Source: Actinomycetota bacterium (lineage in GTDB: Bacteria; Actinomycetota; Actinomycetes; Nanopelagicales; Nanopelagicaceae). From it: a DNA stretch of 64,000 bases. How positions within the stretch are numbered: position 1 is the stretch's first letter; the number at the start of each line of letters is the position of its first letter. The position numbers were made by a program, and so were the translations under genes. The notes under the pieces are model-generated. The model was not told the DNA's origin. It saw only the letters and a program-made list of their open reading frames with translations, and searched no databases. Shown here one piece after another: positions 57,056 through 64,000 of this stretch. The stretch covers positions 124,001 to 188,000 of the forward strand of contig JAPLBE010000011.1 of the NCBI GenBank assembly GCA_026392935.1, written 5' to 3'.

Positions 57056-57061
57056 ACCGTA
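57056..57061 (-). promoter_or_regulatory. -10 hexamer TACGGT before apt
   Basis: TACGGT ends seven bases before the apt ATG and lies in the few bases between tRNA-Leu and apt. Co-transcription with the tRNA is the alternative. Confidence 0.35.
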
Positions 57062-57065
57062 CCTG

Positions 57066-57149
57066 TGTCCGAACGGGGACTTGAACCCCGAATCCCTTGC
57101 GAGAACTAGCACCTCAAGCTAGCGCGTCTGCCAATTCCGCCACCCGGAC
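57066..57149 (-). tRNA. tRNA-Leu (anticodon GAG)
   Basis: The minus strand folds as a class II tRNA: acceptor GTCCGGG with TTCGGAC (two G-U pairs) and discriminator A, D-arm GCGGAATTGGCAGACGC, anticodon stem CTAGC-TTGAGGT-GCTAG giving anticodon GAG, a long variable arm (TCTCGCAAGGGA), and T-arm CGGGG-TTCAAGT-CCCCG. CCA is not encoded. TATTGT (57162-57167) is a likely -10. Confidence 0.95.
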
Positions 57150-57161
57150 GAGTACCCATTC

Positions 57162-57167
57162 ACAATA
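57162..57167 (-). promoter_or_regulatory. -10 hexamer TATTGT for tRNA-Leu
   Basis: TATTGT on the minus strand ends 12 bases before the tRNA 5' end, leaving a leader of about six bases. No firm -35 is visible. Confidence 0.4.
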
Positions 57168-57259
57168 CGTTCATATCTGATTGGGCCGAACTAACTGGCT
57201 AAATATATCTGCAAGGCGCTATCGGTGCAAAAGCGAGAAGAAACAGGGAGAATGCAGCC

Positions 57260-58576
57260 ATGACTAGTGCGTCAAAAGTCTCGACTCTTGAATCTGAAGC
57301 AGTATCAATCTGTCAGGATTTGATTCGTATTCCTTCGGTTAATTTTGGAGAAGGTCATGGAGATGAGCGAGCTGTCGCAGAGTATGTCGTTCGCTCTCTC
57401 AAAGAAGCCGGAATCGAATCTTCTATTTACGAATCAGAGAAGAACCGCTGCAATGTAATTGCCAGAATTGAAGGAAGCGATCAATCTCGGCCTGGAATCG
57501 TTGTACATGGTCATTTAGATGTTGTTCCGGCAAATGCTGCTGACTGGTCAGTCGATCCGTTCGCTGCCGTAATCAAAGATGAAATGATATGGGGTCGCGG
57601 AGCGGTCGACATGAAAAATGTTGATGCAATGATTCTTGCGATAGTCCGCGATTGGTCACGAACTGGGTTCACTCCAACTCGCGATATCGTCCTCGCCTTT
57701 TTTGCTGATGAAGAAGCTGGAATGACTTACGGATCCCGATGGATGGCTGCACACCATCCTGAGGTATTTGCTGGATGTACTGAAGCAATTTCTGAAGTAG
57801 GTGGGTTCTCCGTCACGGTAGCTAGTGGCAAGCGTTTGTATTTTGTGGAAGCGGCGCAAAAAGGTATCCACTGGATGAGACTTACCGCCCAAGGTCGCGC
57901 CGGTCATGGATCGATGATGAATGATGAGAATGCATTGACTGCCATCGCAGATGCTGTCGCTAAGATCGGTAAACATGAGTGGCCACAGCGATATACGAAG
58001 ACCGTAAAGATTCTCTTTGAGAAGATTGCGCATGCAACGGGAAACCCGTTTAATCTCGATGATCTAAGGCCACTCTTAAAGGAGATTGGACCAACAGAGC
58101 GCATGATCGGCGCGACGTTGCAGAACACCGCAAACCCCACAATGTTGGAGGCGGGTTACAAAGCGAATGTAATTCCAGGCGCAGCATCTGCTGTTATCGA
58201 TGGTCGTTTTCTTCCGGGTTATGAGGATGAGATGAATGAGACCATACGAAATATTATTGGTCCGGATATCTCAATCGAAACTATCTCGCGAGATATCGCC
58301 CTGGAAGTTGATTTCGAAGGCGATTTAGTTGAAGCAATGTGCGCAGCAATCGTGAAATACGATCCCGAGGGCATTCCAGTTCCTTATCTCATGAGTGGTG
58401 GAACAGATAACAAGGCGCTATCAGAGCTTGGGATAGTTGGCTATGGATTTAGCCCACTCAGACTTCCTGCAGATCTCGATTTTATGGCACTTTTCCACGG
58501 AGTCGACGAACGAGTGCCTATTTCGGGATTGTATTTCGGAGTTAAAGTATTGAAGGAATTTCTCGAGAACTGTTAA
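57260..58576 (+). CDS. M20-family metallopeptidase
   Basis: The 438-residue zinc hydrolase has VVHGHLDVVP (first metal histidine and aspartate), WGRGAVDMKN (bridging aspartate), FFADEEAGMTYGS (catalytic and metal glutamates), a dimerisation domain (about residues 190-330), and a late MSGGTDNKALS. It resembles the Rv2141c-type proteins kept near mshC in mycobacteria. It could act as a dipeptidase or N-acyl amino acid hydrolase; the substrate is unknown. GGGAG precedes the ATG. The stop interlocks with the aldo/keto reductase stop. Confidence 0.87.
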   Translation: MTSASKVSTLESEAVSICQDLIRIPSVNFGEGHGDERAVAEYVVRSLKEAGIESSIYESEKNRCNVIARIEGSDQSRPGIVVHGHLDVVPANAADWSVDPFAAVIKDEMIWGRGAVDMKNVDAMILAIVRDWSRTGFTPTRDIVLAFFADEEAGMTYGSRWMAAHHPEVFAGCTEAISEVGGFSVTVASGKRLYFVEAAQKGIHWMRLTAQGRAGHGSMMNDENALTAIADAVAKIGKHEWPQRYTKTVKILFEKIAHATGNPFNLDDLRPLLKEIGPTERMIGATLQNTANPTMLEAGYKANVIPGAASAVIDGRFLPGYEDEMNETIRNIIGPDISIETISRDIALEVDFEGDLVEAMCAAIVKYDPEGIPVPYLMSGGTDNKALSELGIVGYGFSPLRLPADLDFMALFHGVDERVPISGLYFGVKVLKEFLENC

Positions 58577-59517
58577 GCAGAGATTTCGTTGAGTACATTG
58601 CGCACAATCTCAGGAAGAACTATTTCCTCAGACTTAAGAATTCCTCTGAGTTGAGCTCCTGTTCTCGCGCCAACGATCGCACTAGTTATGCCAGGTGTAT
58701 CTCGTACCCACGCTAAAGCTACTTCCAGAGGGGCGTAACCAAGCCCCTCAGCGGCTACACAGACAGCCTCCGTAATACGTGCGGCGTCCTCACGTAGGTA
58801 CGGTTCAACATGTTTAACAAAATGTGGTGCGGCGGCGCGGGAATCACTAGGAATGCCATTGCGATACTTTCCCGTCAAAATTCCGCGACCAAGCGGAGCC
58901 CAAGCAAGTAATCCAATGTTTGTCTCTCTAGCGCAATCAATCACTTCATGTTCTGCATTTCTATTGAGAAGTGAGTACTCAACTTGATGCGTTGCAATGG
59001 GTGCCTTTGCAGAATTAGATTCTTGAATCGTAATCGCGCGCGCACTTTGCCATCCAGAGAAATTTGAGAGTCCCACATAGCGCGCCTTGCCTGAAGAGTA
59101 GGCATAATCCAGAGCCGATAACGTATCTTCTAAAGGCGTTGCTGAATCCCACATATGTACTTGCCAAATATCTACGTAATCTGTTTCGAGTCGCGAGAGC
59201 GACTTATCTAGATCAGCGATCAAAGATTGACGAGAGTTATTGACTCGTCTGGCACCATCAGTAAATGACACACCGGCTTTCGTGGCGATAGCTACATCTT
59301 GGCGCTTAAAGAGAGTACCTATTAATCCGCCGATTACGCGTTCGCTATCTCCGTCACCATAGGTCGATGCTGTATCGAAGAAGTTTCCACCGGCTTCGAT
59401 ATACGCACGGCATTGATCGGCCGCTTCGTGGGTATCGGTATCTCGCCCCCAAGTCATAGTCCCGAGCCCTAGTCGAGAAAGTAGCAACCCACTTTTACCA
59501 GCTCTTCTCATCTCCAT
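58573..59517 (-). CDS. Aldo/keto reductase
   Basis: The 314-residue NADPH-dependent barrel has GLGTMTWG at the start, FDTASTYGDGDSER with the catalytic aspartate and tyrosine, IATKAG with the lysine, VDIWQVHMWD with the histidine, and the cofactor loop at AIVGARTGAQL. The catalytic tetrad is intact. Substrate unknown. ATG 59517 follows a TAAGGT by seven bases; ATG 59511 is an alternative. Confidence 0.9.
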   Translation of the reverse strand: MEMRRAGKSGLLLSRLGLGTMTWGRDTDTHEAADQCRAYIEAGGNFFDTASTYGDGDSERVIGGLIGTLFKRQDVAIATKAGVSFTDGARRVNNSRQSLIADLDKSLSRLETDYVDIWQVHMWDSATPLEDTLSALDYAYSSGKARYVGLSNFSGWQSARAITIQESNSAKAPIATHQVEYSLLNRNAEHEVIDCARETNIGLLAWAPLGRGILTGKYRNGIPSDSRAAAPHFVKHVEPYLREDAARITEAVCVAAEGLGYAPLEVALAWVRDTPGITSAIVGARTGAQLRGILKSEEIVLPEIVRNVLNEISA

Positions 59518-59524
59518 GAAGCAG

Positions 59525-59530
59525 ACCTTA
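59525..59530 (-). promoter_or_regulatory. -10 hexamer TAAGGT before the aldo/keto reductase gene
   Basis: TAAGGT on the minus strand ends seven bases before ATG 59517, with no ribosome site. Confidence 0.4.
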
Positions 59531-59571
59531 GCAACATCATTTCCGAAATCTCTTCATTGCAAAATTCAAGG

Positions 59572-59577
59572 TAGCCT
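59572..59577 (+). promoter_or_regulatory. -10 hexamer TAGCCT before the histidine phosphatase gene
   Basis: TAGCCT ends seven bases before GTG 59585 and supports that start over the ORF-track ATG at 59516. Confidence 0.4.
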
Positions 59578-59584
59578 TCGTGTT

Positions 59585-60277
59585 GTGGCACGGATAATTC
59601 TTCTCAGGCATGCGCACTCTATTGCCAATGAAAAAGGAATACTCTCTGGACAACTTCCTGGTGTCTCGCTCAGCACTCGCGGCCGTGAACAAGCACTGTC
59701 TCTCGTATCGAGACTTGGTTCATCTTCTCTTGATTCAATCCGCGTAAGTCCCATGCAGCGTTGCCAAGAAACGATTCAACCGTGGTTGGAGTCTAAGTTC
59801 TCATCCCGAATTGGAAAGTTGATTCTCGATGACCAACTCATCGAGATGGATTACGGACTATGGAGTGGACGCCAACTTAAAGGTCTAGCAAAAGAGAAGC
59901 TGTGGAAGCAAATTCAATCAACACCAAGCAAAGTTGTTTTTCCTGACGGGGAGCGCTTTACCGCCATGCAAAAAAGAGCCTTCCAATCGATTGAGGATGG
60001 GCTTCTTGAGAAAAAGAACGGTAATCATCTATTTGTTAGCCACGGAGATGTAATCAAGGCGATTGTGGCGAAGTTGATGACTATCAAACTGGATAACTTT
60101 CAATCATTGGTAGTCGATCCAGCATCAATTACGGTGATTGATTTTGACGGCGAAAAAGCGCAATTGCTGGCATTTAACGATTCGACATCTAATATTGAAC
60201 GATTTACCCAGGAAAAGAAGACGAAGAGGATTCTTCTTGGTGGTGGATCGGGAACTAGTGCGAGGCGAAGAAAGTGA
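59585..60277 (+). CDS. Histidine phosphatase family protein (MSMEG_4193 / Rv2135c type)
   Basis: The 230-residue protein has the RHA motif IILLRHAHSIANEKG with the phospho-accepting histidine at the very start, SPMQRCQETI, and the second histidine in VSHGDVIKAIVA. This is an active phosphatase or mutase fold. The group is conserved in actinobacteria in a cluster with DUF3090, SCO1664-type and mshC genes. Substrate not established. GTG 59585 puts the RHG strand at the N-terminus, as the family requires; the longer track ORF overlaps the divergent reductase gene. Overlaps DUF3090 by four bases. Confidence 0.85.
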   Translation: MARIILLRHAHSIANEKGILSGQLPGVSLSTRGREQALSLVSRLGSSSLDSIRVSPMQRCQETIQPWLESKFSSRIGKLILDDQLIEMDYGLWSGRQLKGLAKEKLWKQIQSTPSKVVFPDGERFTAMQKRAFQSIEDGLLEKKNGNHLFVSHGDVIKAIVAKLMTIKLDNFQSLVVDPASITVIDFDGEKAQLLAFNDSTSNIERFTQEKKTKRILLGGGSGTSARRRK

Positions 60278-60825
60278 GTGCACGCATCATCACTTTCGAG
60301 AGACCAGCTAGGTTTGTCGCCGGAACCGTAGGTCAACCAGGAGAGAGAACATTTTTTGTTCAAGCCGAAGATTCCGGACGTCTGATTTCGGTCTCTATGG
60401 AGAAAAGCCAAGTTCAGGCGCTAGCTGATCGCTTAATTTACATGCTTCGCGAGATAAAACAGAGTGACTCATCCATTGTAATTTCGATACTTGAGAAGGA
60501 TGACAAACCGCTTAATACGCCAATTGAAGAAGAGTTCAGAGTTGGCGTAATCGGTCTTGCCTATAACGGTGATGAATCTACGATTCAAATTGATATGCAA
60601 GCCGTCTCTGAAACCACGGAAGAGGAACCAGATTTTATTGATGTAGATGATCTCAGTAGCGATCAGGACATTCTTCGTGTAGTTATCTCGCCCTCGGAAG
60701 CTTCGCGCTTTGCAAAGAGAGCTAGTGCTGTAGTAAATGCTGGCAGATTACCGTGTCCATTCTGTGGCGGACCAATAGATGCAAAGGGTCATCTATGTCC
60801 TCGAGCGAATGGCTATCGACGTTGA
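60274..60825 (+). CDS. DUF3090 family protein
   Basis: The 183-residue protein starts at GTG, overlapping the phosphatase stop. It opens with RIITFERPARFVAGTVGQPGERTFFVQA, the hallmark of DUF3090, has an acidic middle, and ends with a possible zinc knuckle (CPFCGGPIDAKGHLCPRANG). The family is restricted to actinobacteria and uncharacterised. Tight coupling to the genes on both sides indicates a shared process. Confidence 0.88.
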   Translation: MSARIITFERPARFVAGTVGQPGERTFFVQAEDSGRLISVSMEKSQVQALADRLIYMLREIKQSDSSIVISILEKDDKPLNTPIEEEFRVGVIGLAYNGDESTIQIDMQAVSETTEEEPDFIDVDDLSSDQDILRVVISPSEASRFAKRASAVVNAGRLPCPFCGGPIDAKGHLCPRANGYRR

Positions 60826-61523
60826 CAGATATTCTCTCCTATCTTTCGCTAGGTACCCTGACCGTTTCGGGGCGCTTAGTTGACGCTTCAAATGCAACGT
60901 TGTTTGCGCAATGCGAGTTTGAAGAATCTGTTCTGGACGTGATTTACAAACCGGTAGCAGGCGAAAGGCCTCTGTGGGATTTTCCCGATGGCAGCCTTGC
61001 GCACCGAGAGCTGGCAGCCTATTTAGTTAGCACCATTTCGCAGTGGGATGTAGTTCCTCCAACCGTGTTACGAGATGGCCCATTTGGAATAGGGATGGTT
61101 CAACAATGGGTTGAAGTCGATGATTCTGTCGATCTCTCACTTTTCTATCGTGAAGATAATCCAATTCTTCGCACGATGGCGCTCTTCGATGCGGTAATCA
61201 ATAACACGGATAGAAAAATCGGGCACCTGTTGCCCACGAAGGATGGGAAAGTTTTTGGTTGTGATCATGGAGTTACTTTTCATGAGGATGACAAGTTGCG
61301 CACAGTCCTGTGGCAATGGGCAGGCATGGAATTAACTGCTCGTGAGCTAACCCAACTTGAACATTTGAAGTCAAGTCTCAATGAAAATCCTGAAAAGATT
61401 GCTGGTTTACTGACAGAAAGTGAAATCTCAGCTTTGTACAATCGCATAAAACGACTAATGAGCGATAGAAGATTCCCAATTCCAAGTGAGGATTGGCCGG
61501 CTGTGCCATGGCCACCGTTCTAG
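60795..61523 (+). CDS. SCO1664-type protein with PI3/PI4-kinase-like fold
   Basis: The 242-residue protein has kinase-like elements: a lysine in VIYKPVAGERPLWDFPDGSL, catalytic-loop-like FDAVINNTDRKIGH near residue 138, and the metal motif FGCDHGVTFH near residue 160. This is the pattern of the SCO1664 family. Substrate unknown. The ORF track starts at 60753; ATG 60795 is more likely and overlaps DUF3090 by 31 bases. mshC follows after 23 bases. Confidence 0.8.
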   Translation: MSSSEWLSTLTDILSYLSLGTLTVSGRLVDASNATLFAQCEFEESVLDVIYKPVAGERPLWDFPDGSLAHRELAAYLVSTISQWDVVPPTVLRDGPFGIGMVQQWVEVDDSVDLSLFYREDNPILRTMALFDAVINNTDRKIGHLLPTKDGKVFGCDHGVTFHEDDKLRTVLWQWAGMELTARELTQLEHLKSSLNENPEKIAGLLTESEISALYNRIKRLMSDRRFPIPSEDWPAVPWPPF

Positions 61524-61534
61524 CGAGTTTAAGT

Positions 61535-61540
61535 TAAAGT
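61535..61540 (+). promoter_or_regulatory. -10 hexamer TAAAGT before mshC
   Basis: TAAAGT ends six bases before the mshC ATG with no ribosome site, giving mshC a likely separate leaderless start. Confidence 0.45.
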
Positions 61541-61546
61541 TTTCCC

Positions 61547-62788
61547 ATGAATAGTTGGCCGCAGCTCTACATCCCGGAGATTCCATCTTCTTTTTCATTC
61601 CCGGCGCTGAAAATTTTCAATACCGAATTACAGGCTATAGAGACTCTCCCAAAGAGAGATACATATCGGCTTTACGTATGTGGCATCACGCCCTATGACG
61701 CGACACATTTAGGGCATGCGGCCACATATCTAACCTTTGACTTAATTCACCGCTATTTGAAGGCGACAGGCGCACGCGTGATCTTCTCGCAAAACATTAC
61801 TGATATTGATGATCCTCTTCTCGAGAGAGCAGCTCGGGACAATGTTTCTTGGGAGAGCCTGGCACGAAGCCAAATAGAACTATTCCGTGGTGATATGAGT
61901 GATTTGCATGTGCTTCCACCAGACTCTTACGTCGGTGTTGTTGAAGCTATGGATTTGATTATTAATTCAGTGCAATCACTCGTAGACCAGGGAAAGACGT
62001 ATTCGATCGATGGTGATATTTATTTCCGAGTTCACTCTGATCCAGATTTTGGAAATCGTTCTCACTTGTCTCAACCTGAGATGATCAAGATTTTTAGTGA
62101 ACGTGGGGGAGACCCACTGCGAAAAGGTAAAGAGAATCCTTTAGATGCCTTGGTGTGGATGGCGCAGAAGCCTGGCGAACCTGGATGGGAGAGTCCATTT
62201 GGCAAAGGCCGACCTGGATGGCATATCGAATGTTCGGCAATCGCTCTACATTATTTAGAGCCCGATACAAACGATGCTTATTCAATTGATATACAAGGCG
62301 GTGGAAGTGACTTGATATTTCCGCACCACGAAATGTCGGCCTCTCAATCAGCCTCACTTTCACATCAAAAGTTTTCCCGAAACTATGTGCACGCCGGAAT
62401 GATCGGTTTTGAAGGTGAAAAAATGAGTAAATCTCTCGGTAACCTTGTTTTTGTTTCTAAGTTAATTTCATCAGGAGTCGAACCGGTCGCTATCAGATGG
62501 GCGCTCATGAATCATCACTACTCGACAGATCTTATGTGGAAAGAATCTTTTATCGAATCTGCGTCAAGAGAAATTGATTCGCTAAGAGTGTCTTTATCTA
62601 AGGTGGATGTAGCGCCTACCCAACGGGTGATTGAAGACATCATTTCAAGCCTCTCAAATAATCTCGATACTCCGCGCATATTGGAAATTCTTAGACAATG
62701 GATGAGTGATACGAATTCTGGGACAACAGGTGGTCATGCTGGAGAACTTTCTCGTGCTATCGATGCCCTTTTAGGCCTAGCGCTCTAA
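61547..62788 (+). CDS. mshC: L-cysteine:1D-myo-inositol 2-amino-2-deoxy-alpha-D-glucopyranoside ligase MshC
   Basis: MshC joins cysteine to GlcN-Ins with ATP, the penultimate step of mycothiol synthesis. The 413-residue protein is CysRS-like: zinc-binding cysteine in YVCGITPYDATHLGHA, which also holds the HIGH-like motif, GRPGWHIECSAIA, and EKMSKSLGN as the KMSKS loop. It lacks the tRNA anticodon domain of true CysRS, and ITPYDATHLGHA separates MshC from CysS. The stop interlocks with the PAC2 gene. Confidence 0.95.
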   Translation: MNSWPQLYIPEIPSSFSFPALKIFNTELQAIETLPKRDTYRLYVCGITPYDATHLGHAATYLTFDLIHRYLKATGARVIFSQNITDIDDPLLERAARDNVSWESLARSQIELFRGDMSDLHVLPPDSYVGVVEAMDLIINSVQSLVDQGKTYSIDGDIYFRVHSDPDFGNRSHLSQPEMIKIFSERGGDPLRKGKENPLDALVWMAQKPGEPGWESPFGKGRPGWHIECSAIALHYLEPDTNDAYSIDIQGGGSDLIFPHHEMSASQSASLSHQKFSRNYVHAGMIGFEGEKMSKSLGNLVFVSKLISSGVEPVAIRWALMNHHYSTDLMWKESFIESASREIDSLRVSLSKVDVAPTQRVIEDIISSLSNNLDTPRILEILRQWMSDTNSGTTGGHAGELSRAIDALLGLAL

Positions 62789-63648
62789 TCTCCGGATTGT
62801 CTACGCAAGAACCGTTCCAGTTCGCGAGCTATTGATTCTCCCGTTGCTTCCGGTAAATCTGATGAGTCTTTACTTTCTTCAAGTGCTTTCACATATTCTG
62901 CTACATCAGAATCTTCTTTAGCCAGATCGGTAACTTCGTTCTCCCACTCGATAGATTCGTCAGGCAAATCTCCCTGAGGGATAGAGATCTCTAGGAAATC
63001 TTCTAGTGCGTTGACAAGAGCAAGTGTCGCTTTAGGCGAGGGAGTATTAGATGCGTAGTGAGGAACCGCAGCCCACAATGAGATTGCATCTAATCCGCGA
63101 CGAACACAACCATCTTGAATGACACCAAGAATGCCAGTAGGGCCTTCGTATTTGCTTATCTCAACACCTAAGCGCTTTGCTATATCGGGATGAGCACCAC
63201 TACCACTTACAGTTATTGGTCGCGTGTGAGGAGTATCTGCAAGCATTGAACCAATTGTGATGACCATCTCCACTTCAAGATCGTCGGCGAGATCCAGTAG
63301 ATCGGAAGTAAATGTCTTCCATTTCATCGATGGTTCGACGCCCCTGACAATCACTAAATCGTTCTCTAAAGTTGGGATTCGAAGCCCATAAATCTGAGTT
63401 CCAGGCCATGTAAGACTTCTCACGCTCGATTCATCAACAACGATTGTTGGTCGGTTTACTTGAAAGTCGTAGAAATCTTCAGCATCAAGTTCTGCAACTA
63501 ATTCTGGCACTACGTCGAAAGCTGGATCAGTCCAACATCCCAATAGATGGGAGGCGGCACCGGTGGCCGCCTCGGCAGCATCGTTCCACCCCGAAAATGC
63601 TAAAACCATGATGGGGGAACGCAACGACGGAATTTGAAGAATCTCCAC
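62785..63648 (-). CDS. PAC2 family protein
   Basis: The 287-residue protein has the PAC2 domain shared with proteasome assembly chaperones (VLAFSGWNDAAEAATGAASHLL at the start, VEMVITIGSMLADTPHTRP mid-way). The actinobacterial members, such as Rv2125, have no established reaction. No proteasome gene is in the window. The start is GTG, six bases after TAAGGT. It diverges from metH. Confidence 0.87.
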   Translation of the reverse strand: MEILQIPSLRSPIMVLAFSGWNDAAEAATGAASHLLGCWTDPAFDVVPELVAELDAEDFYDFQVNRPTIVVDESSVRSLTWPGTQIYGLRIPTLENDLVIVRGVEPSMKWKTFTSDLLDLADDLEVEMVITIGSMLADTPHTRPITVSGSGAHPDIAKRLGVEISKYEGPTGILGVIQDGCVRRGLDAISLWAAVPHYASNTPSPKATLALVNALEDFLEISIPQGDLPDESIEWENEVTDLAKEDSDVAEYVKALEESKDSSDLPEATGESIARELERFLRRQSGD

Positions 63649-63654
63649 ATCGAC

Positions 63655-63660
63655 ACCTTA
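63655..63660 (-). promoter_or_regulatory. -10 hexamer TAAGGT before the PAC2 gene
   Basis: TAAGGT on the minus strand ends six bases before GTG 63648 and is three bases from the metH -10 on the other strand. Confidence 0.45.
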
Positions 63661-63663
63661 CGG

Positions 63664-63669
63664 TAACCT
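63664..63669 (+). promoter_or_regulatory. -10 hexamer TAACCT before metH
   Basis: TAACCT ends seven bases before GTG 63677. No ribosome site is present. Confidence 0.45.
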
Positions 63670-63676
63670 CAGCGCC

Positions 63677-64000
63677 GTGACGAGTGGAAAAACGCCGCAG
63701 ATTCTTGAAGAGGGCCTACTTCGTCACGCCTTAAAAAAGGGCACGGTCATAGCCGATGGCGCGATGGGAACCATGCTTCAGGCTGCAGATCCTTCGTTGG
63801 AAGATTTTCAAGGCCACGAAGGTTGTAACGAAATTCTCAACGTTACCCGTCCAGAATTAGTTCGTTCCGTTCATGATGCATATCTCGAAGTTGGTGTTGA
63901 CGCTATCGAGACAAATACTTTTGGAGCCAACTGGGCAAATCTCGCTGAATACGGAATTGAAGATCGTATTTATGAACTCGCTTACGCTGGTGGGGTTATC
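63677..64000 (+). CDS. metH: Cobalamin-dependent methionine synthase, N-terminal part (3' truncated by window)
   Basis: This frame is absent from the ORF track because it runs off the window. The 108 visible codons encode the start of the homocysteine-binding barrel: IADGAMGTMLQA, GHEGCNEILNVTRPELVRSVH and the strand VDAIETNTFGAN. MetH transfers a methyl group from methyltetrahydrofolate to homocysteine through cobalamin. The GTG at 63677 gives a short N-terminal extension and follows a -10. metH near mshC and PAC2 matches mycobacterial order. Confidence 0.92.
   Translation, partial: MTSGKTPQILEEGLLRHALKKGTVIADGAMGTMLQAADPSLEDFQGHEGCNEILNVTRPELVRSVHDAYLEVGVDAIETNTFGANWANLAEYGIEDRIYELAYAGGVI

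Noticed and set aside
61547-62788. Cysteinyl-tRNA synthetase annotation for this gene
   Set aside because: The CGITPYDATHLGHA block, absence of the anticodon domain and neighbouring genes mark it as MshC.
1-64000. CRISPR arrays, insertion sequences, prophage or defence islands
   Set aside because: No regularly spaced repeats, transposase or integrase motifs, or runs of unknown genes were seen; almost every gene belongs to the conserved actinobacterial backbone.

Overview
The window is a gene-dense, mid-GC stretch of an actinobacterial chromosome. No accessory DNA is visible: no IS element, prophage, CRISPR array or pseudogene. Lineage markers are phosphatidylinositol mannoside (PIM) synthesis genes, mycothiol ligase MshC, a BldD-type regulator, actinobacterial mIHF, and the SCO1664 / DUF3090 / MSMEG_4193-type trio. 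Gene order matches the ancestral actinobacterial backbone: PIM genes, pdxST, yebC, ruvCAB, secDF, rel, hisS, aspS, alaS, ruvX, mltG, aro, efp, nusB, bldD, pyr, gmk, rpoZ, coaBC, metK, priA, def, fmt, rsmB, rpe, hisEG, and later mshC and metH. Low GC, almost no spacers, interlocked stop codons and many apparently leaderless genes point to a streamlined planktonic actinobacterium, such as the freshwater acI / Nanopelagicales group. That placement is inference; no rRNA is present to confirm it.

Layout. 1-4108: phosphatidylinositol phosphate synthase (5' end outside the window), PIM acyltransferase, PimA, a LemA-like membrane protein and a DUF3048 protein. 4145-11262: PLP synthase pdxST, yebC, ruvCAB, secD and secF. 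11276-23958: rel, DUF349 protein, MBL hydrolase, hisS, aspS, DUF948 protein, alaS, ruvX, mltG and aroE. 24022-28674: a minimal A24 prepilin peptidase, aroC, aroK, aroB, aroQ, efp and nusB. 28678-38937: bldD on the minus strand, facing a complete UMP pathway operon (pyrR, pyrB, pyrC, carA, carB, pyrK, pyrD, pyrF) headed by a PyrR-binding hairpin. 38947-51737: a fused mIHF-guanylate kinase, rpoZ, coaBC, metK, helicase-less priA, def, fmt, rsmB, rpe, hisE, hisG, serB, an ABC ATPase and ung. 51738-57149: a strong terminator, an NCS2 purine permease with a structured leader, two membrane proteins, an alcohol dehydrogenase, thymidine kinase, apt and tRNA-Leu(GAG). 57260-64000: M20 peptidase, aldo/keto reductase, the phosphatase / DUF3090 / kinase-like trio, mshC, a PAC2 protein and the 5' part of metH.

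Functionally this is core metabolism: lipid anchor synthesis, B6, shikimate, pyrimidines, purine salvage and uptake, histidine and serine steps, one-carbon and methionine metabolism, translation, recombination and protein export. Control visible in the sequence: PyrR loop beside the pyrR ribosome binding site, a possible RBS-sequestering leader before the purine permease, BldD with an intact c-di-GMP signature, and promoters whose -10 hexamer (TANNNT) lies 6-8 bases before the start codon.

The observations most worth following are the mIHF-Gmk fusion, the purine-permease leader RNA, the uncharacterised trio beside mshC (its phosphatase is a candidate for the missing MshA2 step), the overlapping divergent leaderless promoters, and the interlocked convergent stop codons. 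No intergenic stretch reaches 300 bases.
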